Numbered from the stretch's first letter, positions 27,538 through 36,331 are shown. The stretch is 42,646 bases of DNA from Myxococcales bacterium (GCA_013215605.1 JABSQW010000009.1:1-42646); one strand, 5' to 3'. Made by a program: numbers and translations. Notes: generated from the letters alone by a model not told the origin.

Positions 27538-28050
27538 GTGGCCGCGCTCGCCCCGGCGGAGATCTTGGCGTTGGCGCGCATCTCGGAGGAGCTCGACTAC
27601 TACCAGCTCCTCCACCTGCAAGACGACGCCAACGCGCGCCAGATCAAGGACGCGTACTACGAGACGTCGCGCACGTTCCACCCGGATGCGTGCCGACACC
27701 TGCCGGACGACGTGCGGCGCGCCGTGGCCGTGATCGCCAAGCGAATCAGCGAGGCCTATTCCATCCTTCGAGATCCCCGTCGGCGCCCCGCCTACGACCG
27801 CCACCTCGAATCCGGTGGCGGCGCACGGATGCAGCTCGCGCAGGCCGAGGGGGCACAGCGCGCCGAGGTCGAAGGCAAGACGCCCCAGGGCCGCCAGTAC
27901 TTCACCCTCGCCAACCAGGATATCCGCCGCGGCGACTTCGCGGCGGCTGCCCGCAACCTGCAGACGGCCCTCACCTTCGAGCCGGGCAACGAAGGGTTCG
28001 AGAAGCTCCTCGTGGAAGTTCGAGAGAAGCTCGAGCACTCGTCCGCCTGA
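27538..28050 (+). CDS. J-domain (DnaJ-like) co-chaperone
   Basis: A 170-residue type III J-protein. The J domain spans about residues 20-88 (YYQLLHLQDDANARQIKDAY, then AKRISEAYSILRDPRRRPAY) and contains the essential HPD motif at 48-50. Glycine-rich and zinc-finger regions of classical DnaJ are absent. The C-terminal half contains a helical pair resembling one TPR unit (FTLANQDIRRGDFAAAARNL and QTALTFEPGNEGFEKLLVEV). The GTG start is three bases after the dnaK-like stop, which indicates co-transcription and a dedicated partner role. Confidence 0.88.
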   Translation: MAALAPAEILALARISEELDYYQLLHLQDDANARQIKDAYYETSRTFHPDACRHLPDDVRRAVAVIAKRISEAYSILRDPRRRPAYDRHLESGGGARMQLAQAEGAQRAEVEGKTPQGRQYFTLANQDIRRGDFAAAARNLQTALTFEPGNEGFEKLLVEVREKLEHSSA

Positions 28051-28150
28051 GCTTCGTCGCCCCGGGGCGTCTTCGAGGGCGTGCGCTGTGCACGGGCGTG
28101 TTCGCTCCGCACAGGTGAACCCCGCAGCACTTTCTCTTAGACTGACCGCC

Positions 28151-30217
28151 GTGCGCTGTTCAAGACTCCCGACGGTGTTCCTCACCGCGCTTCTCGTCTC
28201 CTGCAGCTCCGGCGATGCGGCGGAAGAAGCGCCCGATGGCAGCACATCGAGCCCGGTCCGCGCGGCCTCCAGCGCGGGAGGCGACGGCCACGACCACTCG
28301 AAACGCAAGGATCGGCCGCTGCCGGCGTTCTCGGGGTTCACGCTCGGTGGCGAGCAGCTCTCGGTGTCATCGCTGATCGGTCGACGTTTCCTCCTCTTCT
28401 TCTTCAACCCCAAGGTCAAGGCCGCAAAGAACGCCACGGCAGCGGTAAACGCCGTGGCCGCGCTCGGCGCCGAGTACAACTTCTCGGTGGTGGGTGTCGC
28501 GGTCGCCTCGTCGCAAGACGAATCCCGCCGTTTCGTCGCCGACTACGGCATCGCGTACCGCGTCATCAACGACTCGAATGCGAAGATCTCTCAGCGCCTC
28601 GGCTTGCGGTCGCCGGTCGCTCTCCTCGGTGTCGACTCGGAGGGTTACCTGAAGTTCGGCTTCGCGAACCTCCCGGACGACGCGGAAGCGATCGAGATGC
28701 AGCTGCGCACTGGGCTGCGCCTGCCGGCGAAGAGAGACGCGCCGCTCGCACTCGCGAGCCGCCGCCCCATGGCGCCCGACTTCCTCGCCGACATTCTCGA
28801 CGACGACGTGCCCTTCTCGCTCTCGGCGCATCGCGGCCGGGCCGTCGTCATGATGTTCTTCCTGCACACATGTCCCCACTGCCACGATGCCCTCGCGTTC
28901 ATGAAGAAGGCGCTCAGCGAGATTCCGGAGGACAAGCGCCCCGTCTTCGCGGGCATCGAGGTGTCTGGACGCTCGGGAGCAGTGCGCACCGAGCTCCGCG
29001 AGGCGGAGCTCGACTTCTTCCCCGTTCTGTTCGATCACGACGGGAAGATCCGCAAATTATTCGGCGTACACGGTGGTGTGCCGGACACCTTTCTCATCGA
29101 CCCCAAGGGTCGCATCGCGAGGCGCGTGGTTGGCTGGCGCAAGAACACCGATCCGCCGTTGATGCGCATGCGGATAGCGAAGCTATCCCGCGCGACGGTG
29201 CCGATGCTCCTGCGGCCCTCGGGCTATTCGGGAAACGAGGTCTGCGGTGTCTGCCACGAGTCGCAGCTCGTCACGTGGCAATTCACCAAGCACGCGGGGG
29301 CGTTCGGAACCCTCGTAAAGCACGGCGAGGATGGGAACGCTGAGTGCATCGGCTGCCACGTCGTCGGGTGGGAGCAGCCGGGCGGATTCACGCGGTCACA
29401 ACCCGACTCGGCGCTCGAGAACGTCGGGTGTGAGTCGTGCCACGGGCGCGGCGGGCCCCACCTCTCGGCCGGCTTCGTCACCGAGGCGAACTACGCCCCG
29501 GTCTGTGCGAGCTGTCACGACGCCGAGCACTCCCTACGATTCGATTACGCGACCTTCCACCCCAGGATCTCGCACAGCGCGAACTTCCACCTGACAATGC
29601 TCTCGGCCGATGCGCGGCGCGCGAAGCTCGCCGCTCTCGGGCGCCCGGGAGGCGATGTCCTTTCGAGCGCCGCCGAAACCGTGGGCTCGGAAGCGTGCGC
29701 GGCCTGCCACTCGAGCGAGTACGCGACCTGGTCCGCGAGCCCGCACGCAAGAGCTCACGCCACGCTCGAGGCGAAGGGCGCAACCGGCGACGCCGAGTGT
29801 CTGCGCTGTCACACCACCGCGATGGGCAAGCCCGGTGGTTTTCCCGAATCTGGGAATTTCGCGCAGCTCGCGAGCGGGAACCCCGATCTCGCGAGGGTCG
29901 GCTGCGAGTCGTGTCACGGTCCCGGCGGCGACCACATCGCTCCCGAAGCGACCAAGATCGGGACGATCCTCTCGCTGGGCGACAAGTGCGACTCGTGCGC
30001 GATCCAGCTGATCTGCGGCGGCTGTCACGACGAGGCCAACGACCCGGGCTTCGTATTCGAGGTACAGGACAAGATCGAGCGACAGCGCCACGGCACGATC
30101 GAGCCCGGCACGGGGAAGGCCCTCGGTACGTCGGCGAGCCTTCCCGTCGACACCTCCCCGGCCTCGGATCACGAACTCGCCGCCCGCGTGTTCTCGGCGC
30201 TCGACGAACGGAGCTGA
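28151..30217 (+). CDS. Lipoprotein with two thioredoxin-like domains and an octaheme cytochrome c region
   Basis: From the GTG at 28151 the protein is 688 residues. A lipoprotein signal (LLVSC, Cys18) places it in a membrane facing the periplasm. The first thioredoxin-like domain (about 55-195) lacks redox cysteines (NPKVKAAKNATAAV where CxxC is expected). The second (about 205-350) has a TlpA-like active site HTCPHCH at about 241-245. Then come eight CxxCH haem sites at about residues 365, 399, 427, 452, 516, 550, 585 and 622, in two similar sets of four, each with CESCHGxGG as third member. The haem part resembles cytochrome c554-like proteins. It probably moves electrons between haems and thiols or an unknown acceptor. 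The start is uncertain: a GTG at 28115 is also in frame. Confidence 0.87.
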   Translation: MRCSRLPTVFLTALLVSCSSGDAAEEAPDGSTSSPVRAASSAGGDGHDHSKRKDRPLPAFSGFTLGGEQLSVSSLIGRRFLLFFFNPKVKAAKNATAAVNAVAALGAEYNFSVVGVAVASSQDESRRFVADYGIAYRVINDSNAKISQRLGLRSPVALLGVDSEGYLKFGFANLPDDAEAIEMQLRTGLRLPAKRDAPLALASRRPMAPDFLADILDDDVPFSLSAHRGRAVVMMFFLHTCPHCHDALAFMKKALSEIPEDKRPVFAGIEVSGRSGAVRTELREAELDFFPVLFDHDGKIRKLFGVHGGVPDTFLIDPKGRIARRVVGWRKNTDPPLMRMRIAKLSRATVPMLLRPSGYSGNEVCGVCHESQLVTWQFTKHAGAFGTLVKHGEDGNAECIGCHVVGWEQPGGFTRSQPDSALENVGCESCHGRGGPHLSAGFVTEANYAPVCASCHDAEHSLRFDYATFHPRISHSANFHLTMLSADARRAKLAALGRPGGDVLSSAAETVGSEACAACHSSEYATWSASPHARAHATLEAKGATGDAECLRCHTTAMGKPGGFPESGNFAQLASGNPDLARVGCESCHGPGGDHIAPEATKIGTILSLGDKCDSCAIQLICGGCHDEANDPGFVFEVQDKIERQRHGTIEPGTGKALGTSASLPVDTSPASDHELAARVFSALDERS

Positions 30218-30218
30218 C

Positions 30219-30398
30219 GTGGCAAACGTGTCGACCACCCGTGACGACGGCGGCATTCACACGATGTGTGAGATGGAGGAGTCCACGTCGATGAAATACC
30301 TGCGCGAGATGATCGTCCTCACCTCGCGCACGCACGACGCGATGGAAGGCATCAGCGCCTTCTTCGAGAAACGGGATCCCGCGTGGACGGGTCGCTGA
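30219..30398 (+). pseudogene. Small ORF matching the C-terminal end of enoyl-CoA hydratases
   Basis: This 59-residue frame starts with GTG after GGAG at good spacing, one base beyond the cytochrome stop. Its second half (MKYLREMIVLTSRTHDAMEG, then ISAFFEKRDPAWTGR) reads like the last 35 residues of enoyl-CoA hydratase/isomerase proteins, where AMEGIxAFxEKRxPxWxGR is the usual ending. The catalytic crotonase core is absent and upstream DNA is the cytochrome gene. It is most simply a remnant of a deleted hydratase gene. Because the start region is intact it may still be translated and may couple translation to the uracil-DNA glycosylase gene, whose GTG lies within its last 16 bases. Confidence 0.55.
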
Positions 30399-31216
30399 AC
30401 CGCGAGGCGCAGGACCTGCTCGGGTCCGCGCGCGCGCTCGTCGAGGAACTCGCCGAGGAAGGCGTCGATCGTTTCGACGAGGTGCCCGCCCCCGCGGTGA
30501 CCACGGCAGCCCCCGAGACGTCGGCCCCCGCCGCAACCTCGAGACCCGCCGAGAGCGAACCAACCAGGGGTCCGGTCGTGGAGCGCCCGGCGGAGCCGCC
30601 GCCGATCTTTGCCGAGCCGGCGCCTCTGGGCCTCGCGTTCGAAGCCACTTGGGGCCCGAACCCGACCCTCGACGACGTCCGCACCGCTCTCGGCGACTGC
30701 ACGCGCTGCAAGCTCCACGAAAAGCGGCGCACGATCGTCTTCGGCGACGGCAACCCGGACGCCGACCTCATGTTCGTTGGCGAGGGCCCGGGCGAGAACG
30801 AGGACGCACAGGGCCTGCCCTTCGTTGGCCGCGCCGGTGAACTCTTGACCCAGATGATCGAGAAGGGTCTCGGCATCGCGCGCGCCGATACGTACATCTG
30901 CAACATCGTAAAGTGTCGACCGCCGGAAAACCGAACGCCGCTGCCCAACGAAGTCTCGACGTGCCGCCCCTATCTCGACGGTCAGATCGATGCGGTGCGC
31001 CCAAAGGTGATCGTCGCCCTCGGCAAGCCGGCGGCGAGCCTGCTGCTGGGACGCGACGTCCCGATCACGAGGGTGCGCGGCACGTGGCACGAGTACCGCG
31101 GCATCCCGCTCATGCCCACGCTCCACCCCGCCTACGTGTTGCGCCAATACACCCAGGAGGTGCGGCGCAACGTGTGGAACGACCTGAAAGCCGCACTCGA
31201 ACGAACGCGCTCCTGA
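30383..31216 (+). CDS. Uracil-DNA glycosylase, family 4 (Fe-S)
   Basis: This enzyme removes uracil from DNA to start base-excision repair. The 277-residue protein has an N-terminal Ala/Pro/Glu-rich extension (about 1-90), then the catalytic domain. Four cysteines fit the [4Fe-4S] pattern of the family: C106 and C109 (CTRC), C178 (NIVKCRPPENR) and C194 (VSTCRPYL). Motif A GEGPGENEDAQGLPFVGRAG and motif B LHPAYVLR are intact. The GTG start overlaps the upstream hydratase-like ORF. It ends 13 bases from the convergent DUF3604 gene. The N-terminal extension is reminiscent of phage SPO1-type polymerase-related members of the superfamily, but length and motifs favour a stand-alone glycosylase. Confidence 0.92.
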   Translation: MDGSLNREAQDLLGSARALVEELAEEGVDRFDEVPAPAVTTAAPETSAPAATSRPAESEPTRGPVVERPAEPPPIFAEPAPLGLAFEATWGPNPTLDDVRTALGDCTRCKLHEKRRTIVFGDGNPDADLMFVGEGPGENEDAQGLPFVGRAGELLTQMIEKGLGIARADTYICNIVKCRPPENRTPLPNEVSTCRPYLDGQIDAVRPKVIVALGKPAASLLLGRDVPITRVRGTWHEYRGIPLMPTLHPAYVLRQYTQEVRRNVWNDLKAALERTRS

Positions 31217-31229
31217 CCCGAGCGCCCGA

Positions 31230-33149
31230 TCAGGGAGTGTGCCAGATGGGTGAGGTCCAGGCCCGCTCCTGCAGCGTCTTCGGGTAGTCGGTATTGCAGC
31301 AGTGCTCGTATCCCGGCTGGATCGTGTCGCGGTCCATGCAGTCGACGCCCGCTTCCACGCACAGATACTGGCTCCAGCGACAGGTCGGATTCTCGAGCAC
31401 GCGCGCGTAGTAGAAGGCCGGCTGCGACTCGTTGAACTCCGGGTCCTCCCAGACCTCGCAGAGACTGCGCGCGCCCGCGCCGAGCGCCTCGCACGTCGTC
31501 AGATCGACGCTCGCGCCGGTATCACCGCCTGCGACGTCGAACACTTTTTCGTGCGTCTTCCCGTTTGCGACCCAGCCCTTCACGATCTGAATGCGCTGCA
31601 ACATCGTTCCGGTCGCCGAGTCGCGGAGGGCGGATACGGCGAACGCGGGGCCCTTCGAGCCGATGCGCGACGGCAGATCGCCGCCCATCGGGACACCCGT
31701 CGCGTAGCCCCACTCGATGAAGTCGTCTTGCGCGCACAGGTTCTTCGGGAACTTCCAGCCGCCGAAGAAGCGCACGATGGGGCGCGTTCCGCTCGTGCCG
31801 TAGACCTCCTTGCGCTGCATCGCTGCAAAGAGGGAATCGCGCGTGTTCTCCTCGGCCCACACGACAGCGAGACCGCCCGGGTTGAACTCGATGTTGTCCG
31901 GCAGACCGACTGGCACACCCGTTGCCGACGACATCCCGGCACCTCCGTGCCCCACGTGTCGCTTCTCCGCCGTGAGTCCCGGTGTGCCGAGGTGCGTGTC
32001 CGTGCTGGCGATGATCCCGTACTTGAAGCGGTTCACTCCCAGCTTCCGCTGCTCGGCGATTCCGCGCTTGAGGGCGTCGCGCACGTAATCCGATGGCACG
32101 GGATCGAGCGCGCTTCGGTCGCCCAGGGGCGTCAGTCCGCTCACGCCCGCAAAGCTGTTGTACGGGAGCTTCTCGAACCCGCAGGCCTCGTCGGTCGTAC
32201 TGCCACCGAGGAGACACTCCGAGTCTCCCTTGTGCTGCATGATCTCGACCAGCGGCTCGAAGCGCGCTCTGCGTTGGGCGTCCCGCGGCGTCACCGGCAG
32301 ATTGCGGTCCTCGAGGGTTTCGATCTGCCCGGACGAGAACATCAACCCCGCGCTCAGGTTCGAGTTGTGGGGGATCGTCAGGACGTCGCAGCCGCTGCGG
32401 TTCAGGCACTCCTTCTCCAGGCTGTCCCAGAGGCGCGACGCCGATCGGGCGTCGATCGAGCTCGTTGCGGTGCCGGGGACCCTGTCGTTGCGAAAGACGA
32501 CGTTGCGATGGAGGTTGTTCCCCTGCCCCATCGAGCCGGTCCACTCATAGCCGATGAAGCTCGTGAACGAGCAGGTGGAGCTCTTGTCGTAGGCCTCGTT
32601 GGCCGCCGCCTGGACTTCCTGCCACGCCTCGCGCGCGGCCCCGATGCAGAGCTCGTCGTTCTCGCCGCAGAACCCCCAGCGGTCCTTCGCGAGGGACCCG
32701 CGCAGTCCCATCAGGAGCAACCCCATGCCGGGGATGGTGTTGTACGCCCAGCAGATGTCGGAGTCGCTGCCCGGCCCGTCGCCGCCGCAGATGCGCACCT
32801 CGCCGAAGAACTCCGCGTGGTCGGTGACGACCGTCCAGTCGAGCGGGCGGTCGAGCTTCACCGTGCGGAGCGGCTTTCCGTTCGCGTCGTAGGGCTGGAT
32901 GCCGAGGGCCTCTCCCTTCGCGAAGCGCCAGGCATCGCGCGGCGTGTTTCGCGTGCTCTGGGAGGCCGCGTCGAAGGAGTAGCTGGTGTGGACGTGGGTG
33001 TCCCCGAAGAACGGCTGGCGGAGCGAGGCAAAGTTCTGGCACGCCTCGCGTTTCTCGGTCTGGTCATAAGGCCGTTTCTCGGCCGGCGCCTCTGCGGCCA
33101 GTGACAGAACCAACGCGATCGACACCCACCCGTACCGGCGGCTTCCCAT
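31230..33149 (-). CDS. DUF3604 family protein (secreted, PHP-like metal site)
   Basis: The 639-residue protein has an N-terminal signal sequence (about 1-23) and family hallmarks: FGDTHVHTSYSFDA with an HxH pair at about 52-54, VVTDHAEFFGE at about 108-117, IGYEWTG, LTIPHNSNLS, STDTHLGTPG and VVWAEENTRDSLFAAMQRKE. These histidines and aspartates resemble a PHP-type metal centre, so a periplasmic hydrolase is plausible. The real reaction and substrate are not known to me. Several cysteines in the C-terminal part may form disulfides. The ATG at 33149 has GGGGAGG upstream; the open frame above it is noncoding. It is divergent from the SDR gene. Confidence 0.9.
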   Translation of the reverse strand: MGSRRYGWVSIALVLSLAAEAPAEKRPYDQTEKREACQNFASLRQPFFGDTHVHTSYSFDAASQSTRNTPRDAWRFAKGEALGIQPYDANGKPLRTVKLDRPLDWTVVTDHAEFFGEVRICGGDGPGSDSDICWAYNTIPGMGLLLMGLRGSLAKDRWGFCGENDELCIGAAREAWQEVQAAANEAYDKSSTCSFTSFIGYEWTGSMGQGNNLHRNVVFRNDRVPGTATSSIDARSASRLWDSLEKECLNRSGCDVLTIPHNSNLSAGLMFSSGQIETLEDRNLPVTPRDAQRRARFEPLVEIMQHKGDSECLLGGSTTDEACGFEKLPYNSFAGVSGLTPLGDRSALDPVPSDYVRDALKRGIAEQRKLGVNRFKYGIIASTDTHLGTPGLTAEKRHVGHGGAGMSSATGVPVGLPDNIEFNPGGLAVVWAEENTRDSLFAAMQRKEVYGTSGTRPIVRFFGGWKFPKNLCAQDDFIEWGYATGVPMGGDLPSRIGSKGPAFAVSALRDSATGTMLQRIQIVKGWVANGKTHEKVFDVAGGDTGASVDLTTCEALGAGARSLCEVWEDPEFNESQPAFYYARVLENPTCRWSQYLCVEAGVDCMDRDTIQPGYEHCCNTDYPKTLQERAWTSPIWHTP

Positions 33150-33329
33150 GAATCCTCCCCTGGATTGCGGACGCGCCGAGTGCCGCCGTTCGCGCAACGG
33201 ATCGGAGCATAGTGGAGCGATCGCCGTCGGCGCCCAAGTCGCAGCGGTCTCGCGAAACGCCCCGGTTCTGCGAACGCCGGGGGTACCATCAACGAGCAGA
33301 CCCCGCCCCGCACCCCGAGAGAGACCTCC

Positions 33330-34178
33330 ATGCCCGACCTGTTCAGCGGACGCAACGTCATCGTCACCGGCGCGAGCCGGGGAATCGGCGCCGGAATCTC
33401 CCAGCGCTTCGCCGCGGAGGGCGCCAACGTCGCCATCACGGCGCGCACCGTCGACGCCCACCCGACGCTTCCGGGCAGCCTCAACGAGACGCTCGAAACC
33501 ATGGTCGGCGTCGGCAGCGGAAAGCACGTCGCGATCTCGGCGGACCTGTCAGATGCCGAGGACCGCGCGCGCATCGTCCCCGAGGCGACAGCCGCTCTCG
33601 GACCGATCGACATCCTCGTCAACAACGCCGCCGCGGCGATCTACCAGCCCCTCAGCGACTACCCGCTCAAGCGGCGCCGCCTGATGATGGAGGTCAATCT
33701 CCAGGCGCCGATCGATCTCGCGCAGCAGGTGGCCGCGTCGATGCGCAAGCGCGGCGAGGGGTGGATCGTCAACGTGTCGAGCGCGAGTGCGGTTCACGCG
33801 CCAGGGCCCCCTTTCGCCGAAGATCCGTTCGTGGCGACGATCGGCTACTACGGCGCCACGAAGGCGGCTCTCAACCGCGCGACGAACACGCTGGGCCACT
33901 CCTTCTACGGTACAGGCATCCGCGTCAACGCCGTCGAGCCCCGCGCCAGTGTGCTGTCGCCGGGCGCCGAGGTCCTCGCCGGTGCACGGCTCACCGAGGA
34001 TCAGATCGAGTCACTCGAGGCGATGGTCGAGGCCACGATCGCACTCTGCGAGTGCGGCCTCGAACGCACGGGGGGCTGCTACTCGAGCCTCGACCTGCTC
34101 GACGAGCTGAGCCGAACCGTGATGACCCTCGACGGAAAGAGCGAGTACCCGGGCGGCTACCGAACCACTCGTCAGTAG
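33330..34178 (+). CDS. SDR family oxidoreductase
   Basis: A 282-residue classical short-chain dehydrogenase/reductase. The cofactor motif [10 protein letters not shown] is at about 14-23, NNAA at about 97-100, catalytic serine in VNVSSASA, and the active-site YGATK. The ARTVD after the second strand suggests NADP preference, but this is weak. The C-terminal part ([20 protein letters not shown]) differs from the common family ending. Substrate is unknown. The ATG follows a GAGAG-type site. The 3' end overlaps the convergent purE gene by seven bases. Confidence 0.9.
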   Translation: MPDLFSGRNVIVTGASRGIGAGISQRFAAEGANVAITARTVDAHPTLPGSLNETLETMVGVGSGKHVAISADLSDAEDRARIVPEATAALGPIDILVNNAAAAIYQPLSDYPLKRRRLMMEVNLQAPIDLAQQVAASMRKRGEGWIVNVSSASAVHAPGPPFAEDPFVATIGYYGATKAALNRATNTLGHSFYGTGIRVNAVEPRASVLSPGAEVLAGARLTEDQIESLEAMVEATIALCECGLERTGGCYSSLDLLDELSRTVMTLDGKSEYPGGYRTTRQ

Positions 34179-34669
34179 GGTCGCTCTGGGACCCCCGCGG
34201 ACTGCGCCTCGCGGTATTTTTCGAGGCGCTCACGCACCGCGGAATCGCTGAGAGCGAGGATGGCGGCTGCGAACAGCGCGGCGTTCTTTGCGCCGGCGCG
34301 ACCGATGGAGAGGGTTGCCACTGGGATGCCGCCGGGCATCTGCACGGTGGCGAGCAGCGCATCCATCCCGTTCAGATCCGAGCTCGGCAGCGGCACGCCG
34401 AGCACCGGCAGGAGCGTGTGAGCGGCGGTCACACCGGCGAGGTGCGCGGCGTGGCCGGCGGCCGCGATGATCACCTCGATGCCGTCGTCCTCGGCGGTGG
34501 CGAGAAAGCGGGTCAGTCGCTCGGGGGTGCGGTGCGCGGAGATGACCCGCGCGTCGCTCTCGATCTCGAGGTCGGCGAGGGTCTTCTCGGCGACCTGCAT
34601 GACTTCCCAGTCGCTCTGACTTCCCATGATGATGGCGACGCGCGATCGCGCCTTCGATTCCTTGGCCAC
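34172..34669 (-). CDS. purE: 5-(carboxyamino)imidazole ribonucleotide mutase
   Basis: PurE rearranges N5-CAIR to CAIR in purine synthesis. The 165-residue protein has [58 protein letters not shown] and [15 protein letters not shown], all expected of class I PurE. The GTG at 34669 with GGAGAA upstream gives the normal start; upstream in-frame sequence is not conserved. No purK is present nearby, so the carboxylating partner must be encoded elsewhere. Confidence 0.95.
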   Translation of the reverse strand: MAKESKARSRVAIIMGSQSDWEVMQVAEKTLADLEIESDARVISAHRTPERLTRFLATAEDDGIEVIIAAAGHAAHLAGVTAAHTLLPVLGVPLPSSDLNGMDALLATVQMPGGIPVATLSIGRAGAKNAALFAAAILALSDSAVRERLEKYREAQSAGVPERPY

Positions 34670-34840
34670 GGTGCTTCTCCTCGCTCGGCCGCTCACAGCG
34701 GGCCCGGAGCGCAGGCACAAGATGCCAGAAGCCGGCCTTCGGCTCACCTGGCGGGCAATCTCCGATTTTCGGCACGGAAGCCCGCCCTGACCACGGGTGT
34801 AGCGCCACGGGCTGGGGGGGCGCTACACCGCGGGGCAGAC

Positions 34841-35698
34841 ATGATGTCCCTCCCCGATCCGACACCCCGGGCGATCTCCCCCACGACGGCGCTCTGCGGC
34901 ATCGTCCTCCACCCGGCCGGCCACACGCGGTCGCCCGCGATGCACAACGCCGCGTTCGCCGCCCTCGGCGTCGACGCCGCCTATCTGGCCTTCGACGTCG
35001 CGCCCGCGGATCTCCCCGGCGCCGTGGCGGGGATGCGCGCGCTCGGCATCCGCCAGCTCGCCGTCTCGATCCCCCACAAGGTCGCCATCATGGAGCTCCT
35101 CGACGAGGTCGACGAAACGGCGTCTCGGATTGGTGCGGTGAACACTGTCACGCTGCGAGACGGTCGCCTGCTCGGCAGCAACACCGACCACCTGGGCGTC
35201 ACCGCTTCTCTCGAGGCGGAGACACGCCTCGAGGGTCGGCGGGCCGTCGTGCTGGGCGCGGGGGGAGCCGCACGAGCCGCGGTGTGGGGCCTGGGGCAGC
35301 GCGGCGCCGAGGTCGTCGTTCTGAACCGGACCGTGGCTCGCGCTCAGGAGCTCGCGCAGTCACTCGGCGCCGCGGGTGCCGGCGGACTCGACGACTTTGC
35401 GGACACTCCCCACGACGTCCTCGTCAACACGACATCCGTGGGTCTTCGATCCGACGAGTCGCCGGTCGACGCCGGTGCGCTGCGGCAGGGATCCGTCGTC
35501 ATGGACGCGGTCTACGATCCGGCCCGCACGCGCCTGCTCGAAGACGCCGAGGCGGCGGGAGCACGAACCATCGGCGGCAAGTGGTGGCTCATCCACCAGG
35601 CTGCGCGTCAGCTGCAGCTGTGGACCGGGCGCGAGGCGCCGATCGACGTGATGGCAGAAGCCTTCGATCGCGCCGCTTCCGGAGAGTCGTCCGGCTAG
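34841..35698 (+). CDS. aroE: Shikimate dehydrogenase
   Basis: AroE reduces 3-dehydroshikimate to shikimate in the aromatic pathway. The 285-residue protein has the substrate site HTRSPAMHN, the catalytic lysine in VSIPHK (about K80), GAVNTV, GSNTDHLG, the NADP-binding segment VLGAGGAARAAV followed by NRT, and MDAVYDPART. The C-terminal GGKWWLIHQAARQLQLWTG corresponds to the usual GxxMLxxQ region with Trp substitutions. The ATG at 34841 begins MMSLPDPTPR. The longer open frame above it is noncoding. It is divergent from purE. Confidence 0.93.
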   Translation: MMSLPDPTPRAISPTTALCGIVLHPAGHTRSPAMHNAAFAALGVDAAYLAFDVAPADLPGAVAGMRALGIRQLAVSIPHKVAIMELLDEVDETASRIGAVNTVTLRDGRLLGSNTDHLGVTASLEAETRLEGRRAVVLGAGGAARAAVWGLGQRGAEVVVLNRTVARAQELAQSLGAAGAGGLDDFADTPHDVLVNTTSVGLRSDESPVDAGALRQGSVVMDAVYDPARTRLLEDAEAAGARTIGGKWWLIHQAARQLQLWTGREAPIDVMAEAFDRAASGESSG

Positions 35699-35753
35699 GA
35701 AGCAGCGCCGCAAGGCTGGCAGGCGCGCTTGGCCCGCCGAAGCCCCGCTCAGA

Positions 35754-36107
35754 CTAACCCGAGTAGCCCCACTTGGCCTTGTTCTCTTCGATCTGCTCGG
35801 GGCTTGGCTTCTCCTTCTCCTCGACTTCGGGAACCGAGAAGGCGTCCTTCGCGTCGAGCATCTTCGCGTTGAGTGCAGTGTCGTCGACGAAGACGTCCGG
35901 GACCTGCTCGTCCTCGAAGATGGCCTCCCAAGGGCACTCCGGCTCGCATACACCGCAGTTGATGCACTCCTCCGGATCGATGTAGAGCTGCTTCGGGAAC
36001 GCACTGCTGTCGGCACCGTCGTAGCTATAGATGCAGTCGACAGGACAGACCTCGACACACGCCTGATCCAGACAATCCCGACAGAGCCGCGTAATCACCC
36101 AGGTCAT
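35754..36107 (-). CDS. 7Fe-type ferredoxin ([3Fe-4S]/[4Fe-4S])
   Basis: A 117-residue ferredoxin of the Azotobacter FdI/FdxA type, a small cytoplasmic electron carrier. Cysteines are at 9, 12, 17, 21, 25 and at 48, 51, 54 and 58 (CRDCLDQACVEVCPVDC, and CINCGVCEPECP). By comparison with FdI, Cys9, Cys17 and Cys58 would bind the 3Fe cluster and Cys21, 48, 51 and 54 the 4Fe cluster. There is an insertion after residue 27. A C-terminal extension of about 40 residues ends KWGYSG, rich in Glu/Lys. The ATG has GAGG upstream. It is last in the rplX-rpmG-ferredoxin group. Confidence 0.93.
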   Translation of the reverse strand: MTWVITRLCRDCLDQACVEVCPVDCIYSYDGADSSAFPKQLYIDPEECINCGVCEPECPWEAIFEDEQVPDVFVDDTALNAKMLDAKDAFSVPEVEEKEKPSPEQIEENKAKWGYSG

Positions 36108-36148
36108 CGCTGAAATCCTCGCGGATTGAATTGGACGCAGAGCGCCAG

Positions 36149-36319
36149 CTACTTGAGCTTCGTCTCTTTGTACATCACGTGCTTGCGCACGACCGGATCG
36201 TACTTCTTCATCTGGAGCTTGCCCGGAGTGTTGGTCTTGTTCTTCATCGTCGTATAGAAGTGACCCGTCCCGGCGGACGACTCGAGCTTGATCTTCTCGC
36301 GCTTGCCCCTCTTTGCCAC
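36149..36319 (-). CDS. rpmG: 50S ribosomal protein L33
   Basis: A 56-residue L33 of the zinc-free type (no CxxC pairs). The sequence reads (M)[20 protein letters not shown], then [20 protein letters not shown] and [15 protein letters not shown], close to proteobacterial L33. The GTG start follows a GGGGG ribosome-binding site. It lies 12 bases after rplX and 41 before the ferredoxin gene. The secE/nusG genes that often follow rpmG are not here. Confidence 0.96.
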   Translation of the reverse strand: MAKRGKREKIKLESSAGTGHFYTTMKNKTNTPGKLQMKKYDPVVRKHVMYKETKLK

Positions 36320-36331
36320 GGCGGCCCCCGA

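Noticed and set aside
26452-28479. 675-codon minus-strand frame opposite the Hsp70/J genes
   Set aside because: Spans three sense genes in antisense; Val/Leu/Arg-rich shadow without motifs.
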